Origin: JAMLIA01 sp039810005
GTDB taxonomy: Bacteria > Chloroflexota > Chloroflexia > Thermomicrobiales > CFX8
Reading direction: 5' to 3'
DNA length: 52,288 nucleotides
Assembly (NCBI GenBank): GCA_039810005.1
Contig: JBDHWD010000010.1
Location: 1-52,288 of the forward strand
Positions within the stretch are counted from its first letter, which is position 1. Every line of letters begins with the position of its first letter. Of the stretch, positions 24,507-35,674 are shown in pieces. Below the pieces are notes generated by a model that saw only the letters and a program-made list of their open reading frames with translations, searched no databases and was not told where the DNA came from. Made by a program: the position numbers and the translations under genes.

Positions 24507-27500
24507 GTGTTTACGCTGACGCGCGTTGGACAAACCTCTATTTATGCCGAGACATCGCTCAATGACGCCAACCACGGAAGCATGGGGTTCTTCGTTCCAG
24601 GCAATGTGCCTCACCTTCCGGCCCAACTGAGCGCCGACGATATCTGGAATTTTGGCATCAACTCTCGTGGTGCCGGCTGGTGTCTGTTCACTCCCAAGGG
24701 GCAGGGGATCCCGACCGACACCGCGACGGCCAACGCGCTTGCCAGCATGCTGCGTGGGAAGCTTCCGACCAGTAGCCCGCTGCCCACCGTCGGTTTCGTC
24801 TGGCTCGATGGGGACATGCGCCAACCAGCCTCGCTGACGGTCCAGTTCCTGGCACTGCTACAGGCGGACTCGCGGCGCGGCAAGCCAAACCCGTACACCC
24901 CCGCCTATACCCAGACGCTCAAGTTCAAGCAGTTCTCGATCGAAATTCTCGGCGGCACGCAGGTCAAATTGCAGTCCCGGGCAGCAGGCTTTGACATCCT
25001 GCATAACGCCCGTTCGAAAGCCTTCTCGCTGAAGCTGCCAATCGCGCCGCAACAGTACACGGCGGCCTCCAACGCGTCGGTCAAGTTTGAGGGCGAGCTG
25101 CGCGGGAGCGTGCAGTTCACGCTGGAGCCGATGCTGGCCGACAAGTTTGGCTACGGCGGATTTGATGCGTCGCTCTATTACTATCTCCGGCCGGAGAACG
25201 GTACCGGCCAACCACGCAGGCTGCGCTATCCGCTGATTGACGAGACGCGCGTCTCCAGTCCGCTGTCGTTTGAGGTCGCATTCTTCCCGACATCGCCGAC
25301 GTCGTCGTTCTTCACCGTCGTGCCAAAATCCGACGGCAGCCCAACGCCGATCCCCTCCTACTTCCGGACGACTGCGGGCTATCCAGTTGACCTGCTCTGC
25401 AACACGACCGCCAAGGGTCGCTTCTATATGCGACCACGGGCGAACCCCAACAACGAGGTCACCGATCTGCCGGAGATCTATTACTTCACGCCGAATGGCG
25501 GATTCGAGATCTACGCCGGTGGCCCGCTCGACGAGAACAGCATGACCGCGCTGCTGGCCGGCGCGTCCGGCACCGAATACGTGCGGCTTCGACCGCGCAA
25601 CGGTACAGCCGGGGACCTGCTGCGCTTTGAGATCGATCGCAGCGCCTACGCCCAGACCTTTGGCGATCTGGAGGTCGGGGGCAGCGCGCTGCTGACGCCA
25701 GATTTCCGCACCTCGTGGGTCACGGTTGATGGTGTCGGCAACCCGTCCGACCGCTTCTACTACGCGCAGCCGCCGAACGCGCCGCTGTTCCAGGCCAACG
25801 GCATCTTCGAGGGATCGCCGTATCTTGACTACAGCGAAGCCTCGATCGCCACCATCAAGACGACGTTCCCAATGACGCCGGTCGCCGGCATCAACATCGA
25901 GCCATACGTCAACACAATCGACATTGATACCTACGAAGTGTTCGAGCGCGATGTCCTGGTTCCGACCCGTGACGAGACGATCAAGCGCGCATCGACGACT
26001 CTGCCGGCGAGCCCGCAGCGTTCGATGCGCTCGCTGCTGGCGAACGGTGCTAGCGTCGAGAAGCGCACAACGCCGCAGGGCCTCATCGTCGACGTTGACA
26101 TCGCTACGAATCGCTATCAGCGTGTGCTGCTCGGTCGCATTGACGACACCGAGCTCGCCGTCGATTCGCCAACCGAGCTGTTCCAGCAGGCGCTGGCGAC
26201 GAACAAGCTCTTCCTGGTCATCACGCACCTGGGCAACGTCGGTGATTTCACTGACAACGCGATCTCGATGAGCTCGTGGAACTTCGTTGCCGACATCGCT
26301 GCCGAGTCCGAGCCGGTCCGCAGCATCATGGTGATGAAGTACGCCGACGGAACCTCAGTGAACCAGCTCGTCGACGACACGTCCCAATGGCGCGACCCGG
26401 ACAACTTCACTGACGCCGTCGCCATCTCCGCTAAGCTGAAGTCGATCATTGCCGACATGCGGGCCAAGGCGGCGAGCGCTGGCGGCGGATCGCCCAGCAC
26501 CGACGCCGACGTGGCGAAGTACTACCAGACAATGCTCGACAAGGTCATCGACGCGCCAAACTGGTCGGGCATCATCGTCTTCGACGCATCACTCGGCAAT
26601 CCGAATGAGATGCCTCGCGAGATTCTCGGCCTCCTGCCGGGCATGGTCGTGACGAAGTCCACCGCGGCCGTTGGTGGTGGCGATCTGATTGCCGCCACCA
26701 ACAAGATGGATCCAGCCTTCAAGGCGCACCATCTGCGGATCGACATTGCCAAGGTCAAGCAGGACGGCGCAAACAACATCCTCGGCATCGAGAACAGCTC
26801 GATGTCGGCGTTAATTGATTACGAGAACAAGAATCCAGCTATCACCGGTGCATCGCGCTGGACCGACAACTCCAAGTCGGCAATCGAGGTCGACAACATC
26901 CTGGACATCTCCGACTTCTCGTATCGCGTCAAGTTCATGCGCGTTGTCTTCGAGAACTCCTACATCAAGAACTTCATCAGCGATGTCACGCTGAACATCC
27001 ACAAGCTGTTCAAGGAAGTCCCGGATATCACGCTCCTGCCGGATGGCTCGATGTCGGTCAATGCGATCGACCTGTCGGGCTCGCTGCAGCAGATCGACGG
27101 CATTCCCACCTACGTCTTCCGCTTCGGCTGCATTGACCCGCTGCTCAACAACTTCATCGTCTGTTCCGAGAAGGGGTTGAGCAATACCCGTGCGATGGTG
27201 AAGTTCCCGGCCGTCAGTCCGGTCATCACCGCAATCGAGTCTACCCGCGTGGATTACAACATGCTGCAAGCGGCCCAGGACGTTGGGCAGACGAATATCG
27301 CCGAGTTCGTCGTCGCCGGCTTCCTGGAAACGCGTGAGCTCGGCGGTCGCGACTTCTTCTCGTATGAGCGGGTCGGGTTCGGCAAGCTCTCTCTCGGCCT
27401 GCAATACACGATGCTCGACGAGAGCGCGATGACCGAAGACATCGCCAAGCCCGAGGACATGGGCAACCCTTTCTGGATCTTTGCGCCAAACAATATGCGC

Positions 27501-30500
27501 TTCGACACCGTCCGCGGAAAGACGCGCGATGGCAGCGTCGTCAAGGCCGCGCCGCTGTCGCTGAAGGGCATCGCCGAATCGGTCAGCAGCTTCTCGGCTG
27601 CTGACGCCAGCGTCTTCCCGATCCCGAACCTGGTACCGATGTCGAAGGCGATGATCCCGTATCAGCCATCGAGCACCGCGATCCTCGACCCCAGCCCGGT
27701 GACCTACATCATCTCCTACGGCTTCAGCACTGCTGGTATCGGCCTCAACATCTCAGCCGGTGGTCTGATGGACATCACAGTTCACACCGGCTGGAAGGAA
27801 GCCACCTGGAACGATTCAGGTGAGAATGTCTTCTACACGGCGCTCCAGTGGGCGACGCCGCTGACCGGACTCGACATCGGCAAGTCCGGCATGTTCAAGG
27901 CTGAACTCAACGACTTCGGCTTCGGCGAAGTGCCGACCTCATCGAATGACCGGCTGTTCTTCATCTACGTGAACTCGCTGGCTCTGACGATCATGAAGTG
28001 GACCGCCAAGGTCTCGCTGCTTCTGTTCGCGCCGGTGCCGGCATCCGAAGGGTTTGCCGGAGCGTTTGGCAACGGCGGAGCGAACATTTCGAGCTGGTTC
28101 GGCTCGTTCTCGCTCACCAAGGGCAGCAGCGGCACATCAAGCGTCGATATATTGCCGGTGCCGGTCGTTGTTCCCGCCAAGCCGGGGGATCCGGAGTTCA
28201 TCCTCGCAAACGCCGCTATCCGCCTGGTCATCCAACGCAAGACGAATGGCGAGCCAGAGAAGTACGAGCTTGTCGTGCACGGCTACGTGCAGAACGTCGG
28301 CGGCATCAACGGCGCCTCAACCATCACGGTGACGACGCGCCTGTTCGACGGCGGCATGATCCGCTCGGGAGACTCCCCGAAGACGACAACCGTCTCGTTT
28401 GCATCTGGAGGATTCAAGAGCCACGAGAAATTCGAGATATCCTACGGCCAGTCCAATTGGCCCGGCTCCGATACGCAGATCGCTGCCGATGTCCGGATTA
28501 GCGGCGATTTCATCACCAGTGCGCGCAGCAAGCGCATTCGCCAGACGAACACCGTCTCGCTGCGCGCAGACGAGGGCAAGCCGGGGCGTTCCGGCTCGCC
28601 AATTGTGGAGATCGACTACATCGCCGTCGGGCGCGGCGTGCGGTTGCGACGTGGCACAGCGGCCGACGGCGATTCAAATCTGAATGTCCGCCCCGAGGTT
28701 CGCACGGTCGGCGATGCTCTCGCACTGATGCAGCAGATGCTGCCCAACGGCGAATCCGGCCCGGATCTCTACGCGGTCCTGCGCGACATCTACGCGCCAG
28801 ACGCCGGCATGATGGTCGGCATCGACATTACGATCATGGACTGGCTGCGCCTGGCAGTGATCGCCAACACCGCCGACGAGATCTACGGCGGTCTCCTTGA
28901 GGTCAAGAGCTCCGCTCCGGGCTTCGCCCAGGTCCTCAAGGGCCTACGAATCGAGATCCTCTACCGACGGCTCTGGGACGATAGCGACCTCGGCGTCTAC
29001 GAGGGCACGCTGATTCTCCCGGATACGCTGCGCTACTGGGATGTCGGTGGCTTCTCAATCACATTGCCGGTGATCAGCCTGGCGGTCTACACCGATGGCG
29101 GCTTCCTGCTCGACCTCGGCTTCCCGTCCGGCAGCTTCGCCGGCGGCTACGACTTCTCGCGCTCGTTCGCCATTCAGGGCTTCGTCGGCCCGTTCCCGGT
29201 CATGGGTGCGGTTGGTCTGTATCTCGGACGGCTCTCGGCGGATGCGGAGTACTCCATCCCTGACGTCGACTCAACCTTTGGGTCGTGGAAGTCGGCCTGG
29301 AAGTTTGGTCTTGCCGCCAAGATCGGGTTTGGCAAGGCCTACAAGCGTGGCCCCGTCTCCTTCGAGCTCTCCCTCACGGCGCAGCTCACCTTCCAGGGCG
29401 TTGCTGCCGCACTCGATCGCGCGAGCTCGAGCGACGACGACAGCGAATGGAAGCCGGCACCGGCCGACTACCTCATGCTCGAAGCGAGCTTCGGTATCGT
29501 CTTGCTGGCAATGGGCAAGTTCGAGATCCGCAAGTCGGGCTTCGGCCTGTCGGCATCACTCAATGTCAAGGCGAGCCTCGGCATCTCGTTCCGCTACATG
29601 ACGGCGGTGCCGATCAAGATCCAGATCAGCATCGTCCTCGAAGCCGAGCTGAAGGTTTCGCTGGAGCTGCTATTCTTCACGATCTCGATCAGCTTCACGT
29701 TCACCTTCAAGTTCCAGCCATCGTTCTCAATCGATACCGGCGAGAAGCCGGACTGGCTTCCCTACGCGCGAGGATACCCGCCGAAGATCCCCAACAAGGG
29801 CGACAACGTCCTCACGACGTCGTTCGACAATCCCTTCGGCATGCGCGCCGGGCGCGCGCTGGCTGCGGGTGCGCTCACCTGGTCGGCACCGGGCGCGATG
29901 TGGGACTCGTCGTTCGACTCGGCCTTCCAGTACTCATCCGGCGGCGGCACGGCGGATCTGCGAAACGACGATGGCAAGCTGCCAATCGACCGCGTCTTCG
30001 CAACGCCGTTCACGATCGACGAGGACGGCAACCTCGTGGCCGCTGCCGGGCTGGTGATCTCCGAGCTGCATGCACGCTTCCTGCAGGCCGGTGTCTTCGC
30101 CTGGGCGGCGAAGACGGTACTCGGCAGCAGCGTCAATGGCTCGACCACGCTCGACGCCGACGACCTGGTGACGCTGCGCGCAGCGATCGACGGCGAGCGC
30201 CAGGAGCTGACGTATGCGACGCTGCGCGACTTCCTGGATGCGAACTTCGCGTTCAACATCCACCCGCCGACGAGCGCCGAAACCTATCTGAAGCCCGCCG
30301 GCAGCACCGAGACGTTGGCCACAATCTTCCCGATGGATCCGGACTATTCGCTGTCGTACGGCGACACAACCGTCGTCTTCGCCGACCAGACGAAGCGCGA
30401 CAGCGCCTACTACAACAACCTCGATGACTATCTGGCTGCACTCCTGCTGAAGATCGAGCAGCAGCTCGGCCTGAGCAGCGGCGCAAGCGCGATGGCCGAT

Positions 30501-33500
30501 CCGGTCGTCGAAACGAAGCCGCTCGTCACGCACGTCTTCGAGGCGTACTTCGAGCTGCTGCTCGAGGCCGGCGTCGAGAACGCAATCGAAGCGAAGGTCT
30601 CACGCGCCGACGATCCAGAGGAGATCACCGACACCTGGACGCTGGCACAGATCATCGGCGACATCATCGACCGCACACATCCGGCAGTCGTCACCGCCGT
30701 CACCGGCCTGACCTCGCGCCTGATGCTCGGTGGTCACCAGATGCCGGATACGTTCGATACGTCATCAACCCCACCAAAGCCGAGCAGCTTCCAGCCGCTC
30801 TACGCGCTCACCGGCCAGCAGATTCCGGTCTCACTGACGCTGCCGGAGCCGGAGGAACCCGAAGCGGGCGAAGAGCCGGTAGAGCCGAAAGATACCGACG
30901 TCATCTGGACGCTCACGCTGCTCGACGGCGACGACGAGCTGGCTGCGGCCAACGTCACACGCGGCGACTATGCGGCGCTGACCGCCCTGCCGAGCGACGT
31001 GCAGGCAGCCATCGACTTCGATGCCGACGAGCCGGTCATCGAGCGGATCAAGCCATACCTGGAGCAGGATCCGAGCTACCCGATCGACGAGCGCATCCGC
31101 GTCGCGTCGTCGGCCGCGGACTCGTGGTCTGCCTCGCTCATGCCGTTCTCGAAGCCGATCCTTGCTCGCCTCGATGAAGAGGACGACACGACGCGCCTCA
31201 GCTCCAGCATCACCAAGGTGGTGTATGAGGACGAGTTCTCGAACGAGATCGAAAGCACCGCGACACTGCTGTCGAGCCAGTACACCTGGGCCCTGATCGT
31301 GCCGTTCTCCGCCGGACGCATTGTCGATGCGATGGCATCGACGACGACCGAGAGCGGTTCAACGACGGTCTACAGCAAGACGACCTACACGTTCGGCGGC
31401 ACCGACGAGCTGACACGGGCTCGTGTCGCCGCGATGATGACCGATCTGATGGAGGGCAACCCATCCATCGCTGAAGTGATGGTTCTCCATTCGACATCAA
31501 TTGATGAGGTCGGCGGTCTCGCTCAGTTCGACAGCACGGCGCGCATTCTGAAGACCAACCTGTCGACGGTCAGCGCCCCGCGCGTTGGACGCCGCCTCGC
31601 GGCTGTCGATCCACCGGAAGAGAAGTTCTACGGCGACCTGTCATCTGCCGACATCTTTGCCAGCCTGCGTCTGCTCTGGGAGGCCAGCGTCGTCAACGCA
31701 CCTGGTTTCTTCCTGGAGTACGACGGCGAGGACGGCATCCCGGATGACGCGTTTGGCGGCACCAATACTGCCGACCTGACGCTCGTCATCAAGCTTTCAG
31801 CGGGCAACGGCATCCCCGCGTATGCCAACGGCATCGTCTACGAATCGACGCCGACCTCCGTCGAGCGGTTCTACCTGACGAGCAATGACGCGGCCGCCAA
31901 GATCGCGATTCCGACCGGCGCACCGGGCACGCTGGCGTTCTACGCCGGACGCGATGTCTCGGACGCGTCGGCCGGCAGCCTGGCACGTGGCACCGCGACG
32001 CTGTTCAACCTGCTGGCCTATCGGATCAAGGACAAGGGTGGTAAGGCCGGCAGCTGGGCAGTCAGCGACGAAAGCTGGTCGCTGCCGTTCGGTCCGCTGA
32101 AGCTGAACGCGGACCTGCTGCCGACCTCGATCTCCAGCATGGAATGGAATTACGAGGTCGTCGTGCCGTGGACGACGTTCCTGACGGGTGGCCGCACCGC
32201 ATCGCCGCTGGTCAGCGAGACCGGCGCGTACAGCCCGTACGACATCGTCGGCAACTCGGTCTATCTTGAGCTGGCCGCGCTGGACACGTTTGGCAACATC
32301 TACCCAACCACGGTCGAAAAGCAGTTCGAGATGAAATACACCGATCCTCTCATCTCGCTGCCGGAGTGGGCCGAGGCGAAGATCGCTTACCAGATCAACG
32401 CCAGCGGGCAGATCGTCATGGTCCTCGAGTTTGGCTCGGAACGCTTTACCGATGCAGAGTCTATCGACCGTGCCCGAGCACTCCGGGTGCAGTACGAGAC
32501 GATCTGGTTCCAGCTCAACGACGCCAATACGTCGATCTCGATCAACACAACGCTCCTGAACAACAATGGCTCGATCGGTCTGGCCAACGGCAGCTCGATC
32601 AACGCCGAGCTCCAGAGCTGGGTTGAGGAAGTCCTGGACTTCCTGAACGCCAAGGTCACCGGCGGCACGGCGACTGAGCCGAGCATGAAGGTCATCACGA
32701 CCTCGGCGATCTCGCGGGCCACTCGCGATGAGCAACCGGAGAACATCCGCCCGCTCGCGGTTACGATCACCATGTCGCGACCGGAATCGATGGTCGACAC
32801 GAACGCATCCGGCAAGATCGCCTCGATCACGTCGGTCACGTCGTCGATCAAGCCGGACACGCAGGTCGAACCGGATCTGCCCTCGCTGCCGGAAGGCATG
32901 ACCGGACTGGCTGCTGAGTCGCTGGTCGGCTTCGCGCAGAAGTTCGAGAAGGCATTCCCGGAGATGCGCCTGGCGACAGGCGATTCGGACACAAGCGACC
33001 AGGCGCTGTGGATGATCCGCATGGGTCCGGGCGTCCCGGAGACGGGCACAGGCATCCAGTACTCGGTCAGCACCAGCGAGCGCTCGTACTTCGGTGCCGC
33101 ACCGCTCTCGACCCGCCTTGAGACGGTGACGATCGCTGATCCGCAGAATCCCAACACGACGGTGCCGTTCAGCAACGTCGACATGGACAAGCTGGGCCGC
33201 CGGTTCATTGCCGTCGTCGACTCGATGCTCACCGAGCAGCAGGCAGTCGATCTCCGCCGGGCAGATGCCGACAAGTTCCGTCGCATCCTGCGGGCGAAGG
33301 AGACGCTCGCCGCCGGGATCCCGAACGGGCTGCTGGCAATCTACAACGGCGACGACGACGAGGGCCGTCAGACTGCCTCACGCGAGGTCTACCGTCAGAC
33401 GCTGCTCAAGTCGCTGTCAGCTGCCTACGACGTCGACACGGTCCTGAGCTACAACGCCTCGGTGACCAACTCGGAGTCGATCTCCGGGACGCCGCCGAAC

Positions 33501-35138
33501 CTGTACGGCACGGTCGTCGCGCTCGAATCCCCGGATGGTGAAGAGGCGGCCTACGTCGTCGGCACCGCCAAGATCAAGCTCGGCGGCGACAACCCGAACC
33601 TGTCGTTCACGTTCTCGACATCACGCGATAGCGACCGCGCGCAACTACCGACACGGATGGCCTATCAGGTCACCTACGTCGAGCACAACATCCAGACCGA
33701 CAAGCCGGCCTGGGCACCGCCGACGGGTAGCTACGAGTACCGCTCATCGTCGTGGCTCAAGCTGATCCTGCCGGACAATCCGGCCGTGCTCGACAGCGAC
33801 AAGCTCGTCCACGATCCGATCAAGCTCTTCGACGGCAACACGCCAGTGAACATCCCGATACCGCTGCGCGAGTTCCCGATCACGCCGGCCATTCTGCGCC
33901 AGTTCGGCAACCCGGAGACAGCCACCGGCGAGTCGGTAACGCTGGAGAAGGCCGCCGCCTGGGAGTACGAATTCCAGGTCGAGCGCGCTCGGGCCGCCCA
34001 GGACCGCATCTATCTGCAGATCGCGTTCAACAAGAAGCAGGCGTTGCGTGCGCTCCTCGCCGACGAGGACACGCTGCTCCACGCGCTCTGCCGCTTCGAC
34101 CTGCTTTACACGCGGCTGATCGGTGGCGACAAGCCAATCGCCGAGCAGTCGCAGCCGACAGCAGCTGAGCTGCTGACACTGACCGACGCGATCGAGGCGG
34201 TCGCGAATACGTGGGGCAATTGGGAGCCGAACGTCCCGATCCAGGAATACACCTGGCTCAAGGACGACTGGGCCTACCACATGTCCGAATCGATCGCGTA
34301 TCCAAATAGCGATTCGCCGGTCGTCAGCATCCGGCTCCAGCCGCTGGCGATCAAGGAGCCGGTGGGCGACAAGAACTATGGCGACTACCCGCAGATCCGC
34401 GTTCCGGATCCGATCACGAGCGGGCCGGTCGACCTGTACCACCACCCGGCGAACGCAACGCCGGGCGACCCGGTGACCTACTCATTCACCTGGTCTGGCA
34501 CGGTGCCGGACAACCAGACGCGCTCGTTCGTCTTCTCCGACCTGAACGTCCTGAAGACCGAGAACGCGCGTGGCCGGATCTGGCTCACTCGCAACGAGAA
34601 CCTCGGCGATCTCGATGGCCGCACGACCAACGAGCGGTTCGTCTATCGCAGTGGCGCGAGTGAGTTCACCGACCCGCTGCAGCCATACATCGATCGCACA
34701 GTGCCGGTGGACATCAAGGCCAGCGTCACGCCGGCGCAGCAGTCGATGGCGGGCTACCTCCAGGCGGTGTTCGAGCAGGTGTTCAACGTCGCTATCGACA
34801 GTGGCTATCCATGGCCACTGACGAAGATCAACTGCCGCTACGGCCACGACCCGCGCAACATGGCGATCCCAGTGCAGGGGCCAGGCGTGGACGACCAGTT
34901 CTTCGTCTACCTGCCGGTTCTCGACCACGTTCCGTTCGTGCCAGACAGCGCGGCGGGGCTGGCAAACGAGATCGTCGACAAGATCCAGACGTGGGAGGCT
35001 CACGTCGATATTCCCAACAGCCCGACGAAGGGCACCGGGTTCTACGAGTTCGATCTGAGCGTGTTCAGCACGCTCGGCGATGCAAACGGTGCGCCAGTTC
35101 TGCGACTGCGTCGGATGTGGATCGCACGGTTTGACTAA
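24507..35138 (+). CDS. Giant 3,543-residue protein of unknown family, collar-gene cluster
   Basis: I do not recognise a family. The start is a GTG with GGAGG 5 nt upstream. There is no signal peptide (N-terminus MFTLTRVGQTSIYAETS), no LPXTG and only about six cysteines. Composition is uniform and beta-rich throughout. Residues about 1480-1755 form a striking run of alternating polar/hydrophobic strands (for example IKIQISIVLEAELKVSLEL and FTISISFTFTFKFQPSFSI), suggesting a long beta-sheet or barrel-like scaffold; it vaguely recalls large DUF6603-like proteins, unverified. An acidic Pro/Glu linker (about 2113-2130) separates the two halves. The end is conserved-looking, with WIARFD. Two tail-collar proteins and a Tat protein follow within 40 bp each, so I infer a structural subunit or scaffold of an extracellular assembly. 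No catalytic motif is seen. Confidence 0.9.
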   Translation: MFTLTRVGQTSIYAETSLNDANHGSMGFFVPGNVPHLPAQLSADDIWNFGINSRGAGWCLFTPKGQGIPTDTATANALASMLRGKLPTSSPLPTVGFVWLDGDMRQPASLTVQFLALLQADSRRGKPNPYTPAYTQTLKFKQFSIEILGGTQVKLQSRAAGFDILHNARSKAFSLKLPIAPQQYTAASNASVKFEGELRGSVQFTLEPMLADKFGYGGFDASLYYYLRPENGTGQPRRLRYPLIDETRVSSPLSFEVAFFPTSPTSSFFTVVPKSDGSPTPIPSYFRTTAGYPVDLLCNTTAKGRFYMRPRANPNNEVTDLPEIYYFTPNGGFEIYAGGPLDENSMTALLAGASGTEYVRLRPRNGTAGDLLRFEIDRSAYAQTFGDLEVGGSALLTPDFRTSWVTVDGVGNPSDRFYYAQPPNAPLFQANGIFEGSPYLDYSEASIATIKTTFPMTPVAGINIEPYVNTIDIDTYEVFERDVLVPTRDETIKRASTTLPASPQRSMRSLLANGASVEKRTTPQGLIVDVDIATNRYQRVLLGRIDDTELAVDSPTELFQQALATNKLFLVITHLGNVGDFTDNAISMSSWNFVADIAAESEPVRSIMVMKYADGTSVNQLVDDTSQWRDPDNFTDAVAISAKLKSIIADMRAKAASAGGGSPSTDADVAKYYQTMLDKVIDAPNWSGIIVFDASLGNPNEMPREILGLLPGMVVTKSTAAVGGGDLIAATNKMDPAFKAHHLRIDIAKVKQDGANNILGIENSSMSALIDYENKNPAITGASRWTDNSKSAIEVDNILDISDFSYRVKFMRVVFENSYIKNFISDVTLNIHKLFKEVPDITLLPDGSMSVNAIDLSGSLQQIDGIPTYVFRFGCIDPLLNNFIVCSEKGLSNTRAMVKFPAVSPVITAIESTRVDYNMLQAAQDVGQTNIAEFVVAGFLETRELGGRDFFSYERVGFGKLSLGLQYTMLDESAMTEDIAKPEDMGNPFWIFAPNNMRFDTVRGKTRDGSVVKAAPLSLKGIAESVSSFSAADASVFPIPNLVPMSKAMIPYQPSSTAILDPSPVTYIISYGFSTAGIGLNISAGGLMDITVHTGWKEATWNDSGENVFYTALQWATPLTGLDIGKSGMFKAELNDFGFGEVPTSSNDRLFFIYVNSLALTIMKWTAKVSLLLFAPVPASEGFAGAFGNGGANISSWFGSFSLTKGSSGTSSVDILPVPVVVPAKPGDPEFILANAAIRLVIQRKTNGEPEKYELVVHGYVQNVGGINGASTITVTTRLFDGGMIRSGDSPKTTTVSFASGGFKSHEKFEISYGQSNWPGSDTQIAADVRISGDFITSARSKRIRQTNTVSLRADEGKPGRSGSPIVEIDYIAVGRGVRLRRGTAADGDSNLNVRPEVRTVGDALALMQQMLPNGESGPDLYAVLRDIYAPDAGMMVGIDITIMDWLRLAVIANTADEIYGGLLEVKSSAPGFAQVLKGLRIEILYRRLWDDSDLGVYEGTLILPDTLRYWDVGGFSITLPVISLAVYTDGGFLLDLGFPSGSFAGGYDFSRSFAIQGFVGPFPVMGAVGLYLGRLSADAEYSIPDVDSTFGSWKSAWKFGLAAKIGFGKAYKRGPVSFELSLTAQLTFQGVAAALDRASSSDDDSEWKPAPADYLMLEASFGIVLLAMGKFEIRKSGFGLSASLNVKASLGISFRYMTAVPIKIQISIVLEAELKVSLELLFFTISISFTFTFKFQPSFSIDTGEKPDWLPYARGYPPKIPNKGDNVLTTSFDNPFGMRAGRALAAGALTWSAPGAMWDSSFDSAFQYSSGGGTADLRNDDGKLPIDRVFATPFTIDEDGNLVAAAGLVISELHARFLQAGVFAWAAKTVLGSSVNGSTTLDADDLVTLRAAIDGERQELTYATLRDFLDANFAFNIHPPTSAETYLKPAGSTETLATIFPMDPDYSLSYGDTTVVFADQTKRDSAYYNNLDDYLAALLLKIEQQLGLSSGASAMADPVVETKPLVTHVFEAYFELLLEAGVENAIEAKVSRADDPEEITDTWTLAQIIGDIIDRTHPAVVTAVTGLTSRLMLGGHQMPDTFDTSSTPPKPSSFQPLYALTGQQIPVSLTLPEPEEPEAGEEPVEPKDTDVIWTLTLLDGDDELAAANVTRGDYAALTALPSDVQAAIDFDADEPVIERIKPYLEQDPSYPIDERIRVASSAADSWSASLMPFSKPILARLDEEDDTTRLSSSITKVVYEDEFSNEIESTATLLSSQYTWALIVPFSAGRIVDAMASTTTESGSTTVYSKTTYTFGGTDELTRARVAAMMTDLMEGNPSIAEVMVLHSTSIDEVGGLAQFDSTARILKTNLSTVSAPRVGRRLAAVDPPEEKFYGDLSSADIFASLRLLWEASVVNAPGFFLEYDGEDGIPDDAFGGTNTADLTLVIKLSAGNGIPAYANGIVYESTPTSVERFYLTSNDAAAKIAIPTGAPGTLAFYAGRDVSDASAGSLARGTATLFNLLAYRIKDKGGKAGSWAVSDESWSLPFGPLKLNADLLPTSISSMEWNYEVVVPWTTFLTGGRTASPLVSETGAYSPYDIVGNSVYLELAALDTFGNIYPTTVEKQFEMKYTDPLISLPEWAEAKIAYQINASGQIVMVLEFGSERFTDAESIDRARALRVQYETIWFQLNDANTSISINTTLLNNNGSIGLANGSSINAELQSWVEEVLDFLNAKVTGGTATEPSMKVITTSAISRATRDEQPENIRPLAVTITMSRPESMVDTNASGKIASITSVTSSIKPDTQVEPDLPSLPEGMTGLAAESLVGFAQKFEKAFPEMRLATGDSDTSDQALWMIRMGPGVPETGTGIQYSVSTSERSYFGAAPLSTRLETVTIADPQNPNTTVPFSNVDMDKLGRRFIAVVDSMLTEQQAVDLRRADADKFRRILRAKETLAAGIPNGLLAIYNGDDDEGRQTASREVYRQTLLKSLSAAYDVDTVLSYNASVTNSESISGTPPNLYGTVVALESPDGEEAAYVVGTAKIKLGGDNPNLSFTFSTSRDSDRAQLPTRMAYQVTYVEHNIQTDKPAWAPPTGSYEYRSSSWLKLILPDNPAVLDSDKLVHDPIKLFDGNTPVNIPIPLREFPITPAILRQFGNPETATGESVTLEKAAAWEYEFQVERARAAQDRIYLQIAFNKKQALRALLADEDTLLHALCRFDLLYTRLIGGDKPIAEQSQPTAAELLTLTDAIEAVANTWGNWEPNVPIQEYTWLKDDWAYHMSESIAYPNSDSPVVSIRLQPLAIKEPVGDKNYGDYPQIRVPDPITSGPVDLYHHPANATPGDPVTYSFTWSGTVPDNQTRSFVFSDLNVLKTENARGRIWLTRNENLGDLDGRTTNERFVYRSGASEFTDPLQPYIDRTVPVDIKASVTPAQQSMAGYLQAVFEQVFNVAIDSGYPWPLTKINCRYGHDPRNMAIPVQGPGVDDQFFVYLPVLDHVPFVPDSAAGLANEIVDKIQTWEAHVDIPNSPTKGTGFYEFDLSVFSTLGDANGAPVLRLRRMWIARFD

Positions 35139-35173
35139 TCACGAGGCACGCGCCGAGTAGCGAGGGCATCGGG

Positions 35174-35659
35174 ATGGATGACTACATCATCGGCGAGATA
35201 CGGCTCGCCGGGTTCGACGGAATACCAGACGGCTGGGCGGCCTGCGACGGGCAGGCGCTCTCCGTCAGCGAGCACCAGGCACTCTTCGCGGCGATTGGGA
35301 CTACCTACGGTGGGAACGGTCGCACGAACTTCCGCCTGCCTGATCTGCGCGGCCGTGTCGCTGTCCACGCTGGCGCAAACGGCTTCAAGCTCGGTGCAAG
35401 CGGCGGCGCTGAGCGGCACGCGCTGGCCACTGCCGAGCTTCCGGCACACCAGCACGAGCTGCTGCTCGCGCCGCCAGCCGGGAACGAGCGAGCGGGTGAC
35501 GGTCAGAGCTATCTGACCGACCAGCCGATCGAGCATGTCGCCTGGACGGCAGTCGATATCGGCGCAAAGGCTGTGGGCTCGGCACACGACAACATGCAGC
35601 CCTATCTCGGTTTGACGTTCATGATCGCTGTCGGCCCTTCCGGCCGAACGCAGCGCTGA
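35174..35659 (+). CDS. Phage tail collar domain protein (MdpB-like), single domain
   Basis: A 161-residue microcystin-dependent-protein-type collar protein. The collar signature is clear: GEIRLAGFDGIPDGWAACDG, FAAIGTTYGGNGRTNFRLPD then LRGRVAVHAG, and the C-terminal SAHDNMQPYLGLTFMIAV. In phage T4 gp12 this domain belongs to trimeric short tail fibres; bacterial versions occur outside phages and their roles are mostly unknown. No signal peptide is visible. GAGGG lies upstream of the ATG. It begins 35 bp after the giant gene and ends 15 bp before the two-domain collar gene, so it belongs to the same transcription unit. Confidence 0.9.
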   Translation: MDDYIIGEIRLAGFDGIPDGWAACDGQALSVSEHQALFAAIGTTYGGNGRTNFRLPDLRGRVAVHAGANGFKLGASGGAERHALATAELPAHQHELLLAPPAGNERAGDGQSYLTDQPIEHVAWTAVDIGAKAVGSAHDNMQPYLGLTFMIAVGPSGRTQR

Positions 35660-35674
35660 GGAGGGATGCGACCG

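Noticed and set aside
24858..26228. 456-codon open frame on the minus strand inside the giant gene
   Set aside because: It is antisense to continuous, protein-like coding sequence, is Arg/Val/Asp-rich as expected for GC-rich shadow frames, and has no recognisable motif.
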